Below, piece after piece: positions 37,101 through 43,524 of a DNA stretch of 64,000 nt (position 1 is its first letter; the number at the start of each line of letters is the position of its first letter). The translations under genes were made by a program, and so were the position numbers. The stretch is taken from NCBI GenBank assembly GCA_009776305.1, contig WRLY01000001.1:248001-312000 (forward strand). Reading direction: 5' to 3'. A model generated the notes under the pieces. It was not told where the DNA came from, searched no databases, and saw only the letters and a program-made list of their open reading frames with translations. This stretch comes from Oscillospiraceae bacterium (GTDB lineage Bacteria; Bacillota; Clostridia; Oscillospirales; Ruminococcaceae).

Positions 37101-40100
37101 AATAGGAGTACCTACGCCGCTTTCTCCCGCAGTATAATCGGCGCTAATCTTTAATGTACCTTCTAAACCTGTTACGATAACGTCTTCTCTGTAAACAGGA
37201 CCTGTTTCGACTATGTTTACAAGACCGTTGTAGGTAGCGGTAAGCGTCGGTATTTCCGCACGGAATTCAACCGACTTGTCTTCCGCCTTTATGGTAAGAG
37301 GAGCAGGGGTGATGTTGAAATATAAAGTCCCCATTAAGGCGTAGTTATTCCTGCCCACGATTCTTACTTCGGCTTTGGGCACAGGGTTACCGTCAACGTA
37401 GTGCATGTTTGCTTCAACGTCGTTGAAAAATTCTACATGGAAGTCACCCTCGTTAGGATAATCTTTTCTGCCCCGCGTTAGTGGTTCACCGTCCACGGTA
37501 ACGATTATTTTATGCGTTGACGAATCGTGCAACAATTGCGAGCTGATATGCAATCCGTTGTAAACAAAACTGTCTACAGGCTCGCCCGTAATAGTCTGAA
37601 TCTCAATATTTACGTCGCCGCCCTCAAGCGACCTCTCGGTCACCGTCAGTATACCGGGTACAAATTCTAACCTATAGTTAGGCGTTTTAATGTTCTCGAT
37701 TTCGGGGATTATATGATACACTGCCCCTACATCTCTGTTTCTCGGCTGATATACAACCCTCGGGTCTGCTTCCGCAGGCAAGGATAATGTTGTGTAAGTT
37801 AAAGCGTTCCAATCGGTAAAGAAAGCATCAGCACGCTCAAATCCTGCCGTTGAAAGAGCTTCGCCGGAAACAAAGCCTTGAACGTCTGTAATAGTAAAGT
37901 CGCTGTTCTGCACGGGCAATCCGTACTGTACGTCTTTATTGCCTACAGTGATTGTAAGGGTTTTGGGCTGTATGACAAAGGCGTTTAGATTTTCTCTGTT
38001 ATCTACGTCATAATTCCCTATGCCTGTTATTTTTATTTCGTAGCTATCCGCGTTGACCATAGAATTAGGACGAGTGACCTGATAGTCGGAGTTGCGAACC
38101 AATTCAGTTGGTTCCAAGCCGTTATCCCACACGCTTATTCTAGGGCGACGCTCTTCTCCATTATAAACAACAGAGTTGACCGATACGATTATATCATCAT
38201 GGTCAATCGGCTTTCTTTCAATAGTCAACTCTAACGGGAGGCTGTCTAACGAGCGGAAGTCATCGTCGCCCGCCATAGTAGCTACGATTGTAGCTATTCC
38301 CGCTTTAAGGATTGTGATTTCTCCTGTATTTTTGTCAATGGTTATAACGTCGCTGCCTGCAGTTACGCTAAAGGTAATATCGCCGCCCGTAACAACGCCT
38401 GTAGTCGTGGTTTTAACCCTTAAAAATTTCGTTAGATTAGTATTATAAGTAAATGTATTTCCCGCGCCGTCTGTGTCGGGCGTATCTCCTACCGCGGGGT
38501 CGTAGGTCGCGGTAAAGATTTTAAGTGTGCCTAATTGGTCGGACTGACCTACCGTAAGCCGCCCCGAGTTAAACGTAAAGTTATAGTTAGGCGCAGAAAG
38601 CGTACCCGTTTCGGCAGTTATTATGAATTCGCCCTGCCAAAGCGGAAGGTCACTCCACGGTGTTCCGACAGCGTAATCCTGCCACAAGGTAAAGAGCGGA
38701 CTGCCGGTTACTTCTGCCGAGGTCCGGTCTTCCCCTGTTATAAAGTCGTTTTGAACTATTTCCCAGTAGTTCGCATATTCAGCCTGCGTAGGGGCTGTGT
38801 TGCCGAAATCGCGTTGCATGTCAAGTATATTAACCGTCAGCTGGGCTTTGTCAATAGTAAATGGAATGTAAAGAGTGCCGTCGCAAGTATAGTTTCCGCC
38901 ATCTGTGGCGCGGATGTATACATGCGCAGTTCCCGCGTTTACATTGCTTGAATAGCCGTTATCGCCACGGCTTCTGTCAATCTCCCAGTCGCCTAATTCT
39001 ATTAAATTATCGTCTGTTAAGCCGGGGATTGGCAGGTGTTTTTCTCCGTTATATACAAAAGTACCTGAAACAGAACCGTCAGCAATTGACAATTCGCGTT
39101 GTTCTACATCTATAATAACAATAACATCGTCTGCGGCTTCCCAGTTATCGTCGCCATCTCTGGAAATGCGTATTCTGACCCTACCCGCACCGTTAATAAT
39201 AACAGTGCCGTCGACACTCACGGTTGCAGAACCCTCTATAACCTCGTAGCGTAGCGGCGCGGTGCTGTGGCTTCCCTCGCTTTTCGCGTCAAGGTCAAAG
39301 GGGACGTCTCCGTATGTTACCGTTCCGGGGTCTGTGTAGGTTAAATCGGACTGCTCGCCTTTTGCTATATCAATTGTAATCGTGTCTGTAACATCATTGT
39401 AGTTGCCGTCGGGGTCTCTCCAACGAACTTCAAATTCACGGTTATCTTCCGCAAAAACAGGCGTGTCGGGGCTAACCCACTCGTAATTCGGAGGGAGCGG
39501 TATGTCGTCAAGGGTGAGGGGCGGCAGGTCTGTAAACGTTCCGACCGGCGTGTTTTCGGGCGGCACAAATTCACGGTCTGCCTTGCTCACGATTACATTA
39601 ATCGTGCCTGTTCCCGTTTCATAGTTCCCGCTCGGATGGGTAAAATTAACGTCAAACGAATTTCCGCTATCCGCAACGGTCAGGGGAGTCGTTGGAACCA
39701 CCCAAGCGTAGTCGCCGTTAATCGGCACGTCGGCAAGGGTCAGCCCCGGCTTAAAGGTTATGGTAATCGGGTCGGGGTTGTGGGCGTCAAAACGCGGAGC
39801 GGCTTTTGCTATATCAATTGTAATACCGCCCGTAGCATCTTCATGGTTGCTGTCGGGGTCTTTCCAAATAACTTCAAATTCCTGTCCGTCTCCCGCATTA
39901 ACGGGCGTGTCGGGGTCAGCCCACTCGTAATTTGGAGGGAGCGGTATATCGCCAAGGGTGAGTCCATCCCTAAAAGTTTCGTCAGACGGGGAGTCATTAA
40001 ACTCAAAATCACGCGTCGCCTTTCCAATGGTGAATTTTTGGGTTGCCGTGCCGTGGTAGTTATAACCGTCTACAGCGGTTATGGTCACGGTAGCCTCTCC

Positions 40101-41324
40101 GGCGTTTATATTATTGTCATGTTCAGAAACATCCCAGTCTTCGGGTATTATAATATTTCTGCCGCCCGTATTGTCAGTTACGTATAAGTCGGTGGCGGTT
40201 GGTGTGTGTGCGAGTGAATTGTATGTATAAGTGCCGTTTACTTTAATATCTGCATTTTCTAAGTTTCTCGGGGTAATTACAAAAGTACCCGTGAACGCAC
40301 CCTCATAAAAACCGCCCGTCCTTGCGGAAACAGTAAAACTAACCTCTCCCGCGTCTACGTTAGAGATTTTAGAGGTATCGCCGTCAGCCCGTTCATAAGT
40401 AACAATTAAGTCGCGGCTCTTTTTGAGCAGGTCGTCGTCGGTTACGGTGACTTTATGCTGACTGCCGTTATACTCGGGGTTAATCGGGATGACAATCATA
40501 TTTTGAACATTGGATATATTGCGCGGAGCTACCACTATAGTAATAGTATTAGAAACGGCGGAGAGGAAATCATTGTCCCCTGTTTTTTCCGCGAAAATAG
40601 TAGCCGTTCCGACAGCATTGAATATAATTCTGCCGTAACTGCTGACGCTGATTACATCGGGGTTACTGCTCGTAAACGTAACGACACCCACGCCGCTCCC
40701 TCCGTAAAGGGATAACAATTCGGGCGTGGTACCGTATTCAAAGCTTTCTGCCGGTGCGCTTAATACAAGCGGCGCTTGCTCCGCAAGTTCTCTTATCGGT
40801 TCTTCAGTTGAAACATCGGTATCGCTTTCCGACGGGGCAGATATTGTTATTTGCGAAGACTCGCTTACCGAAGTAGCGGAGGTTGTATCAGTTGACTGCT
40901 CCGTGGATGGCGAGAAAGTTGCCCCCCCCCTTGAAGATGTAACAGGAGCGGTGGCTTGGACTGTCCCCGAATCGGTTGTGGTTTGGGCGCGTGTGCCTTC
41001 TCCCTCCCCGTCGCTAAATTCTTGCGTCCCTGAGGTGGTTCGGGGCGGATTACCGCCCGTTCTTCCGTCGAGCCAACCCTCGCCGCTGATTACCTCTACG
41101 CCGTCTTCGTCCTGTTCCTCATGCAAAAACCCACCCTCATGTAAGTCGGGGCGATTTGATTCATCTGCCGGTCCGGAGGAAGACGTATCTTCCCAAGGCT
41201 TGAGCGCAACAATCGCACCGCCTGAACCGAATAAGAAAAAGGCAATGAGAAACCATATCAAGAAAAGCTTTCGCCTATCTTTTTTCTCCTCTTCCGGTTG
41301 TTGAGCAAATATATCTTTCTTCAT
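25137..41324 (-). CDS. Giant membrane-anchored repeat protein (5,395 aa; MBG/Ig-like and FN3-like repeats)
   Basis: Start at the ATG 41324 (CGGAGGGAG 6 nt upstream). A basic N-terminus (KKDIFAQQPEEEKKDRRK) leads to one helix (LFLIWFLIAFFLFGSGGAIV, about residues 28-47) that looks like an uncleaved anchor. A Ser/Thr/Pro/Glu-rich stalk follows (about 50-190). Residues about 190-3850 are a long chain of Ig-like units of two alternating kinds. One is the MBG/YGX type (for example LTITANDRTVTFGETEFKDA). The other has the pattern DYTV..NNTNRGTATVSI..GNY. Residues about 3855-4200 resemble GLUG/beta-helix repeats (GSFDGAGHVIRNLTI, GGIAGRMGGGQIRRSVV). The last 1,200 hold about ten FN3-like units with the motif YF(I/F)YARTxxNxTH. 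No LPXTG or SLH sorting signal ends the protein. It is likely a surface adhesin or stalk. The gene has its own promoter at 41458-41486. A G9 run lies at codons about 130-133. Confidence 0.85.
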   Translation of the reverse strand: MKKDIFAQQPEEEKKDRRKLFLIWFLIAFFLFGSGGAIVALKPWEDTSSSGPADESNRPDLHEGGFLHEEQDEDGVEVISGEGWLDGRTGGNPPRTTSGTQEFSDGEGEGTRAQTTTDSGTVQATAPVTSSRGGATFSPSTEQSTDTTSATSVSESSQITISAPSESDTDVSTEEPIRELAEQAPLVLSAPAESFEYGTTPELLSLYGGSGVGVVTFTSSNPDVISVSSYGRIIFNAVGTATIFAEKTGDNDFLSAVSNTITIVVAPRNISNVQNMIVIPINPEYNGSQHKVTVTDDDLLKKSRDLIVTYERADGDTSKISNVDAGEVSFTVSARTGGFYEGAFTGTFVITPRNLENADIKVNGTYTYNSLAHTPTATDLYVTDNTGGRNIIIPEDWDVSEHDNNINAGEATVTITAVDGYNYHGTATQKFTIGKATRDFEFNDSPSDETFRDGLTLGDIPLPPNYEWADPDTPVNAGDGQEFEVIWKDPDSNHEDATGGITIDIAKAAPRFDAHNPDPITITFKPGLTLADVPINGDYAWVVPTTPLTVADSGNSFDVNFTHPSGNYETGTGTINVIVSKADREFVPPENTPVGTFTDLPPLTLDDIPLPPNYEWVSPDTPVFAEDNREFEVRWRDPDGNYNDVTDTITIDIAKGEQSDLTYTDPGTVTYGDVPFDLDAKSEGSHSTAPLRYEVIEGSATVSVDGTVIINGAGRVRIRISRDGDDNWEAADDVIVIIDVEQRELSIADGSVSGTFVYNGEKHLPIPGLTDDNLIELGDWEIDRSRGDNGYSSNVNAGTAHVYIRATDGGNYTCDGTLYIPFTIDKAQLTVNILDMQRDFGNTAPTQAEYANYWEIVQNDFITGEDRTSAEVTGSPLFTLWQDYAVGTPWSDLPLWQGEFIITAETGTLSAPNYNFTFNSGRLTVGQSDQLGTLKIFTATYDPAVGDTPDTDGAGNTFTYNTNLTKFLRVKTTTTGVVTGGDITFSVTAGSDVITIDKNTGEITILKAGIATIVATMAGDDDFRSLDSLPLELTIERKPIDHDDIIVSVNSVVYNGEERRPRISVWDNGLEPTELVRNSDYQVTRPNSMVNADSYEIKITGIGNYDVDNRENLNAFVIQPKTLTITVGNKDVQYGLPVQNSDFTITDVQGFVSGEALSTAGFERADAFFTDWNALTYTTLSLPAEADPRVVYQPRNRDVGAVYHIIPEIENIKTPNYRLEFVPGILTVTERSLEGGDVNIEIQTITGEPVDSFVYNGLHISSQLLHDSSTHKIIVTVDGEPLTRGRKDYPNEGDFHVEFFNDVEANMHYVDGNPVPKAEVRIVGRNNYALMGTLYFNITPAPLTIKAEDKSVEFRAEIPTLTATYNGLVNIVETGPVYREDVIVTGLEGTLKISADYTAGESGVGTPITIKVEGYEETTNYNITFESGTLTVTRRPLSSSVTEIKVTNAPFYYNANEIKPLFEVWDDDVLLERDKDYTVVFIDNTAAGTAKIRVTGTNNYMSSVEEEFEILQADPNDFPNLEDNGETNGFNVASATNTIVYGNSLNALSFTGGLNDHLGGGSWAWGNGATLPQVHNTGFTATFTPTDQHNFDWTQIDGHKFIDVPDPADPDETIQISVIERTLSVDVEQAPLTITANDRTVTFGETEFKDALGTVRSVTQFDFPTDVTFSGFVTTDDENDPESIIRNLVIDTDYERWDDADDYVITLADGEADNYAITHAPGTLTVKRKSIEDADVTVLEPSVVFNGQEQEPEFTVTVTFDDGYERTLYSTETDLAFTVVGTARTARNVNVYDITITGVGNYIETVTPKPTFEITSAGQEEPDYDLPDEITYGEPSFELVLDKGVGNPVITVESDDDVIQVSPDFTDNGDGTITVIITVENAGDATVIVEWSGDENHDSITVEIPIMIKPLPLNSLFFKSIQDFTYNNTEHQPVPVLENDYTLEQNTDWTLVDYQNNKNAGLANAANPPTVIVEGTGNYTGKLEIPFNIAKAILTVTPHSDNISFSDNMPELAPDFFGYEITGFVNGEKYDSKVANTDDYISKAFNGAPVLSSDYDYENTANGQRYDITASNGNLTAVNYDFAFVDGELSINQGTQVPLVVTADGKTENASFPYVTGGTIALGTTGGSGTGAVTYSVTAGDAISVSGNTATISGVGTVTVRATKAGDDNFALTFAEIEITITPRAFETGDGDDSPFTVTINTLTYNAEKLTPTITVFDNGRPAGDRELIEGVHYRIATDDNLFNAGNHRIKIIGIGNYLDEDESNALEEIFVITPARVVVSVSDPAPILFRDPDPEHGDFTANFDELKGADAANTVLLEALRRAIDYQLPSFAPATYRAVGEHPITPNVDRLSNAAKDVLNAENYTFAVADINGKLVVNTRPIPDDENVEISIGELAVGEVFETTYTGDEIMPLVTVAITVNGTSRELVETVDFRVEYDDNTNVTRNASDTVIPGGKITVVGIGNYEGSSFDREFKILPKTLFVDAMPQEITYGNPLPAFMAERAFIVDDDSDQYNIFKLSGLTGDFGVPLADEVVMISGDDYEVEDGFITGGRYKIRGFVSDDKTYITSALSGKLSFDVTQDNVAYVRGHEFGSVGEYDITPCIDGLTANNYALEVTTAVLSVERKDIASTDWVTTTVPLSVTYKMNDDQTPYRHTPEITVTDYVDNMSDRGNLITENDFEVVYGTNTQVGEATWQVRAKRTTVANDGGDGSTFEYTGNYYGEREQKTFEIKPADPNDVHDNTKPFTPPEFDGSLDYGELLSEIVFSTTDNTDMNIPINSDFGGGSWEWLEPNTIPTVENSGYTAVFTPYDQFNFNWASFNPTGFEYVEVDDNGKITHTIHTTVDVTVNPRNLSLKDQDENFVIGISLVYDRNPIFDGLAHNPTVTLNDHVWVDGVNVPIIDNTDYTVTIDNNTNRGTATVSIAATAGNYTGERTTTFVIMPQNINSVNITAAFGEAVYDHGNQVEPSVTLNNTVPVEEISGFTLAFDNNVNVGPASVTITMNETGTNNYTGTRIEEFQITPFVVDDIIETGTGQLTYGEPLSFIPLSRTTNSDFGGGRWFWAAPATNPQVADKTHTALFIPHDTHNYDWSNVAGYKANTTFVDPEVSGETAIPPVVIERALEITVNRATLHVDVEVKGEEVDLDGEIIAGSVEYGIALPDDMFKAVVSGFVLDDKANQEALIPGISSITFNHSYQWLTEQGGISPPTGGEVEPIVVTPDVEHLVAANYTIVPGFGIMTVTKRELSKINVTPLDDVTYSGDSFESAIRASITDRAGLLDINRDLNITYVHKDMGGNTIDLSDHDRMFIDAGTIEYTISASATGRYQGMPLVTQTLKIKRADQQPLIVENIEATYGDTLISLYTPAGGSGTGEVTFVRTVQTPRAGVPVGSDVIVIDSEDDEHESHFFTVENAGTATITVTKAGDNNFNSTTATITVTVSAMVLDLSMGFEPIEPFVYTGMQRTVTTDQIQLIQSEDGTGGLIGGTDFAIMTYQRNTNARLSTDANPPSVTIEGRGNYSGTVVLPFTIEQRPVWLLPNLNTTTGMRKTFGATEPTFGTNYTLTAVDGIAESGLVSGHARANNMSREAGEDVGHYMFEVGGVGINSGMTNVTANYIITMHPDASLPARQFEITTRNVIITPNNQSKDFGDGDPELTYTSGTVTRPASDVITGNLGRVPGEAVGTYQINLGNLSWGANYNLTLATTVRNLTITARTIEVDIDTDSLSPTGNGILDTTFTPIPGDDIATFDITVGNFAFADDLLNQELVITSKNPDFEIVPREPDEDGNVVFGTVEGNTISGITVRFKLDEEKSYNLANSFGVTVEVEDNANYASATSTNSFGVTIRDGKEPHSPIGTDNPSSQLTRAIPLTNDNWEKFYEYMEDGCLLSNNGENTANWFDGVFCEEKDEDGNPAPCEYKDAAGNHIPPIGLTRHYVLVENINNVGEKNGIGWRFTGSFDGAGHVIRNLTIEVASSDTSPDVGMFRSVGENDSTTAYVRRLGLVNVYVNASKNGDRRGNAGVIAGNSYGIIEDVFVQGRIISEPGEKRTDTQRNVVGGIAGRMGGGQIRRSVVLLNEVMGQSSQTHRIVGEHAGTLTTENILSDNYAFNGTRTTGFDFNNSIVTLTHSRNRTNSHHGRTILTGYAGGEANEWTVQQMLDNVFNNVIDLSGNFSNNAPDLHDYADIELTEVLGANITSAPVFLHARVINNNTGTPPTPRTGSGSLALTFDISNVLNGVPGNPQVIEYAISENVNVSNANLSTLTWVVAPSGAERITFENNLSHNRTYYLYARTATMNQRTTVTSWDADDNEIQVDMIITYLPGDVQRSGAVSRPSAGGAMHGTPNVLDNTTDRTPTSLTINASSLAPATSGAHTTGQSLQFAISTLNNAHPDSLTWRTWAGPEDRTFSGLNSNTQYFIYARTAMNNTHSAGVAAVSAAISTRANQTAGAIASFGTVAVAQSTSANSMTLNQNAVTLSNNTGNQVIEYAISSTTRVNNPTVDNLPADLTAWQEGRVFAGLQPDTQYHVYARSKENTTRFAGAIVVSPAEAISNITLSDRAAGATLALPTTATSLNSGAPRISITLPAGVTTNAAGEIFHSNGQQLRYAVVATPSGGNLASNAPAANSSLWMDARATNVNLNSDGTTLRFNNLEPGTRYVVFVEAQQNATRNRSVSAGREQVAEKLTGANVTVGVGATFMWNTSGTFITSAAQTDDTITVTLPQATRPTQIAQPTNRQNIQYAFNTSNSAPSATSTRWQDSNVFTDLEPHRQYFFFARTGENDTYKAGEASSSRSHTTARRNAVTPPAPTLATQAVNADNTGITVTLTEVTAPAGHAGVQYGRNTGNDTNNNITWQNSRVFNNVTAGGTFRFYIRYTQGTTAGTARVQSGQSAHLAVATISLNAASVPAPSLITTGNNAPTPTNSGINVRLSEITPPPGRTVQYAVRESNSAPSATSTRWQDSRNFSLEPNTEYFFFARYPAVGATPQATSAGTAYTTGRAAGAALRENPTGTLSGTSLTVGNITNMTPINANNNGAQSLQYALAASRNETSVPTLTHNWQATTTFSNLNAGTTYFIYARTAANTTHSAGAHRVSAAGGFTVASTINTPTFTSQTISNSAVSVTIGGIAAAPSGSGRRIEYSRSNANQTTTNGTWGTSATFTGLQGNTTYTFFARYALTATPNTNPIVSSGFTYTTPRRTGSTISRPAGTGGEGTITVTTASSISTGQQAGQSIEYAVNTSGTITNANSLTWQPETTFTNVAAGSYFIYARTAENSTHAAGELRVSSSAVTVTAPDITLRVANAWSEGANQVTAQIENTGITSTHTVQIAITTGTSTTGATWTNATLSGNNTPPNATLQYNVSIPSSVKPSGQGMYYVHVRIRTGSTTLATASSSVAVSIN
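26455..26499 (-). repeat. 45-bp exact internal duplication in the giant gene (copy 1)
   Basis: Identical to 27061-27105, about 600 bp away. It encodes SNSAPSATSTRWQDS in two neighbouring FN3-like units. Exact DNA identity at that distance suggests recent duplication or gene conversion. Confidence 0.8.
27061..27105 (-). repeat. 45-bp exact internal duplication in the giant gene (copy 2)
   Basis: Second copy of the 26455-26499 segment; see that entry. Confidence 0.8.
40922..40930 (-). other. G9 homopolymer tract inside the giant gene
   Basis: Nine consecutive C on the plus strand (G on the coding strand) in the stalk codons SRGGA, about 395 nt after the start. Loss or gain of one base would cut the 5,395-residue protein to a short N-terminal fragment. 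Confidence 0.7.
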
Positions 41325-41457
41325 AGCAAACTCCCTCCGCATGAGTGCTTGTGTCGGACGAAAAGGAACACACTTAAAAGACGTGTTTTCTTGTTAAAAA
41401 TTCGTTAAAATGTTTAATATTTTATTAAAATGTTGAAACTTATAGTGATACATGTTA

Positions 41458-41486
41458 AGTTTACCATATTTATAACGCGTTGTCAA
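41458..41486 (-). promoter_or_regulatory. Promoter of the giant gene
   Basis: Minus strand TTGACA (41481-41486), 17 nt, TAAACT (41458-41463), giving a leader of about 125 nt that is AT-rich. No other structure is evident between here and the fMet promoter. Confidence 0.6.
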
Positions 41487-41735
41487 CCCCAAAATGGAAA
41501 ATTTTTTATTTTTTGTTAATTATGTTTGTAATGTATGCCAAAATTACCATTTTTTTGTATGTCTTTTTGGTTAATTTGCTTTGTTTTCGATTCGGGTCGG
41601 GTTTTTGAGCGCTATACTATTATTAATATATAAATAATATATTAATAAACAGGCGGGGATTTGACGGAAAAAGGGGGCGGGCAGGAGTTATAATACGACA
41701 GTGAAATTTGTCGCTAAAAAATAGGCGCGGAAGTA

Positions 41736-41764
41736 TTGACAAAAGGAACGAATTGTGTTAGAAT
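41736..41764 (+). promoter_or_regulatory. Promoter of initiator tRNA-Met
   Basis: TTGACA (41736-41741), 17 nt, TAGAAT (41759-41764). Confidence 0.7.
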
Positions 41765-41794
41765 AATATAAGCGTTCTGTAAAGACGTATATTC

Positions 41795-41868
<74 letters not shown>

Positions 41869-41898
41869 GTCGCAAAACACAAGTTATGTTATAACCGA

Positions 41899-41971
41899 GC
41901 AAGCCGAAGCTCTATAAAAAATCAGCAGGCATGTTCTATTGTACGGGCAAGCCGAAGCTCGATAAAAAATC
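41899..41971 (+). repeat. 25-bp direct repeat pair after tRNA-fMet
   Basis: GCAAGCCGAAGCTC(T/G)ATAAAAAATC at 41899-41923 and 41947-41971, one mismatch, 48-bp period. Role unknown; it may be duplicated tRNA-flanking sequence. Confidence 0.6.
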
Positions 41972-41991
41972 GGAAACGGTTTCACATCAGT

Positions 41992-42034
41992 AGGGTAAAT
42001 TGCGTAAAGCGATTTGCCCTGTTGGTGTTTTTTA
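41992..42034 (+). terminator. Terminator downstream of tRNA-fMet
   Basis: Stem AGGGTAAATTGCG / GCGATTTGCCCT (two G-T pairs) with a short loop, followed by GTTTTTT. Confidence 0.6.
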
Positions 42035-42053
42035 AAAAATTTCGCAAAAACTA

Positions 42054-42082
42054 TTGACAAGTCTTTCTTTCTATGCTAATAT
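42054..42082 (+). promoter_or_regulatory. Promoter of a candidate small RNA
   Basis: TTGACA (42054-42059), 17 nt, TAATAT (42077-42082), with no reading frame of useful length downstream. Confidence 0.55.
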
Positions 42083-42088
42083 ATTACA

Positions 42089-42265
42089 CATAGTATAAAA
42101 AACACTCCGCAGAGAAAACGGAAGCTCCAACTTCCATTTTCTCCATAACCAAATCAGATAACGAACTACCTGATTGACTTAGCAGAATGTTGTTTAAGAT
42201 TATAATATCATAAATAAACAAGCTTGTAAAGTCTTTCAGAAAAAAATTCTGAAAGACTTTTTTAT
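42089..42265 (+). ncRNA. Candidate small RNA (about 175 nt)
   Basis: Bounded by the promoter at 42054-42082 and a strong terminator (AAAGTCTTTCAG / CTGAAAGACTTT plus T run, 42228-42265). Internal hairpins: GAGAAAA...TTTTCTC with an inner GGAAG/CTTCC (about 42112-42144), and ATCAG/CTGAT (about 42151-42174). The longest plus-strand ATG frame is eight codons. Family not recognised. Confidence 0.45.
42228..42265 (+). terminator. Terminator of the candidate small RNA
   Basis: A 12-bp perfect stem AAAGTCTTTCAG / CTGAAAGACTTT with a 9-nt loop, then TTTTATTT. Confidence 0.75.
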
Positions 42266-42270
42266 TTGTC

Positions 42271-42478
42271 CGTAACGGCGTAAATCCGCAGGAACGGGCT
42301 GTGCGCCTTTCGTCACGCCTTGAAACCGTGCGACAAAAAGGTGCTTCAATAGAATATGCCACTCGTGAGGACAAGTCTTTCACGCAACCTTGCCATGACC
42401 GCTTTTAAAAAAGCACAGCAAGGGCTGAAAGAAAAAGGGCGACAGGGGAAGTTGTGCAGTATTGCGCGTAATTTGTAG
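42271..42478 (+). pseudogene. Possible decayed coding fragment of a mobile-element gene
   Basis: Two frames can be joined by one shift near 42385. The first reads LETVRQKGASIEYATREDKS; the second continues LAMTAFKKAQQGLKEKGRQG and stops at 42478. Both have protein-like composition (amphipathic, Lys/Gln/Glu-rich) yet neither is open far nor has a start. It may be the C-terminal end of an element protein left behind next to the tRNA. No family is recognised. Confidence 0.25.
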
Positions 42479-42540
42479 CGGGTCTTACCCACTCCGTCAA
42501 AATTAAGGAAAAGTAGCGGGAAAAATGGAAAAGTAATTTT

Positions 42541-42620
42541 AGCGCATTTTTGCGCTTTTTATCGGGCAGGGTTGTGCCTGCCCGCATTATGGCAGACGGC
42601 GGCGCATGAGCCGTTTTTTT
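42541..42620 (+). terminator. Three stacked hairpins before the lipoprotein gene
   Basis: AGCGCA/TGCGCT followed by TTTT (42541-42560), CGGGCAGG/CCTGCCCG (42563-42584), and ACGGC/GCCGT followed by TTTTTTT (42596-42620). The first and third look like intrinsic terminators. They insulate the downstream cassette. Confidence 0.6.
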
Positions 42621-42624
42621 GCGT

Positions 42625-42642
42625 GTTGCCAATGTTGGCAAC
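42625..42642. repeat. Palindrome GTTGCCAATGTTGGCAAC, copy 1
   Basis: 8-bp arms around TG, 27 nt before the ATG at 42670 and directly after a terminator. Confidence 0.8.
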
Positions 42643-42669
42643 GGGAAATGACAGCAAGGAGGGGTATAA

Positions 42670-43458
42670 ATGAAAAAATCATTAATTTTAGCAATGAGCG
42701 TAATTATTATTTCTTCTGTTTTATTTGCGGGTTGCGGAGCGGCTAAAACAACAATAGATTTCGAAAGCCTGACAAATACGGAAGTAACCGGATACAACGG
42801 ATATGCCGATTTGAGATTGCGTTTCTCAACAAAAGCACTCGAAGACCTCGTTTGGGACGAAACGTTTAACCATGCCGTGGTTATTGAAAATTTTGCTGAC
42901 AGTGTTAAATATACATATAATAACTATCAAAATCTAAAAAACGGTGACAGGGTAGAAATTCAAGTTGATTATAACGAGAATATAGCCGAAACCCTCGGCA
43001 TAAGGGTGGCAAATAATAAATTTTTTGTGACGGTTGAGGGGTTGGAGGAGCTTAGAGAGGTAAAATTGAGCGATGTAATTGAAGTTAGCATCGGAAGCGC
43101 TTTTGGGGGCGGGGTAGCAATTCAGATTACTCCTGCTGAGGATTTTGAAGAAACTTTCTTTTCGCTTAATATAAATAAAGGGTTAAAGTTTGTTTGTGAT
43201 GAGTTTCCGGAACCCGAAACAACTTATGATTCTGTTAATACGCAAATTCGGGCAAATAAGAATTTCTTAACAGGAGACCCGAATAATCGTCTTGATGTAC
43301 AAGAGGGACAAACAATCACTTTGCGGGCGGTTTATGACCCCTCATCTTACAGACAATCGAGTTTTGCAACAATAGAACCTCCCGCAAATTTAGAGGAATT
43401 ACTTAGCTCTAAAGGTTTTAAGCTTGAAAGCGACAGCGCACAATTCACACTTAATTAA
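42670..43458 (+). CDS. Hypothetical lipoprotein
   Basis: 262 residues with the signal KKSLILAMSVIIISSVLFAG followed by CGAAKTT, a clear lipobox with Cys at about residue 22. The mature part is beta-rich and acidic. GYADLRLRFSTKALEDLVWDE and GDRVEIQVDYNENIAETLGI suggest repeated Ig-like or DUF-type modules common in Firmicutes lipoproteins, but no known family is recognised. AAGGAGGGG lies 7 nt before the ATG. It sits between palindrome copies 1 and 2, in an accessory stretch. Confidence 0.65.
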   Translation: MKKSLILAMSVIIISSVLFAGCGAAKTTIDFESLTNTEVTGYNGYADLRLRFSTKALEDLVWDETFNHAVVIENFADSVKYTYNNYQNLKNGDRVEIQVDYNENIAETLGIRVANNKFFVTVEGLEELREVKLSDVIEVSIGSAFGGGVAIQITPAEDFEETFFSLNINKGLKFVCDEFPEPETTYDSVNTQIRANKNFLTGDPNNRLDVQEGQTITLRAVYDPSSYRQSSFATIEPPANLEELLSSKGFKLESDSAQFTLN

Positions 43459-43485
43459 TTTTCTTTTCAGCCCTGCAATTTAAAC

Positions 43486-43503
43486 GTTGCCAATGTTGGC
43501 AAC
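43486..43503. repeat. Palindrome GTTGCCAATGTTGGCAAC, copy 2
   Basis: Exact copy, extended to 20 bp by flanking C and G, 27 nt after the lipoprotein stop. Confidence 0.8.
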
Positions 43504-43524
43504 GGGATTTAAAAATTATCAATA

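Noticed and set aside
25219-41304. Many open frames of 60-275 codons on the plus strand opposite the giant gene (for example 29775-30602 and 26992-27756)
   Set aside because: They follow from the codon bias of the long minus-strand gene, lack ribosome binding sites and have no recognisable domains.
41899-41971. Two 25-bp repeats with a spacer as a mini CRISPR
   Set aside because: Only two copies, no cas genes, and no further repeats nearby.
42084-42383. 99-codon minus-strand frame across the sRNA candidate
   Set aside because: Composition is not protein-like and it crosses a strong terminator hairpin; no ribosome binding site.
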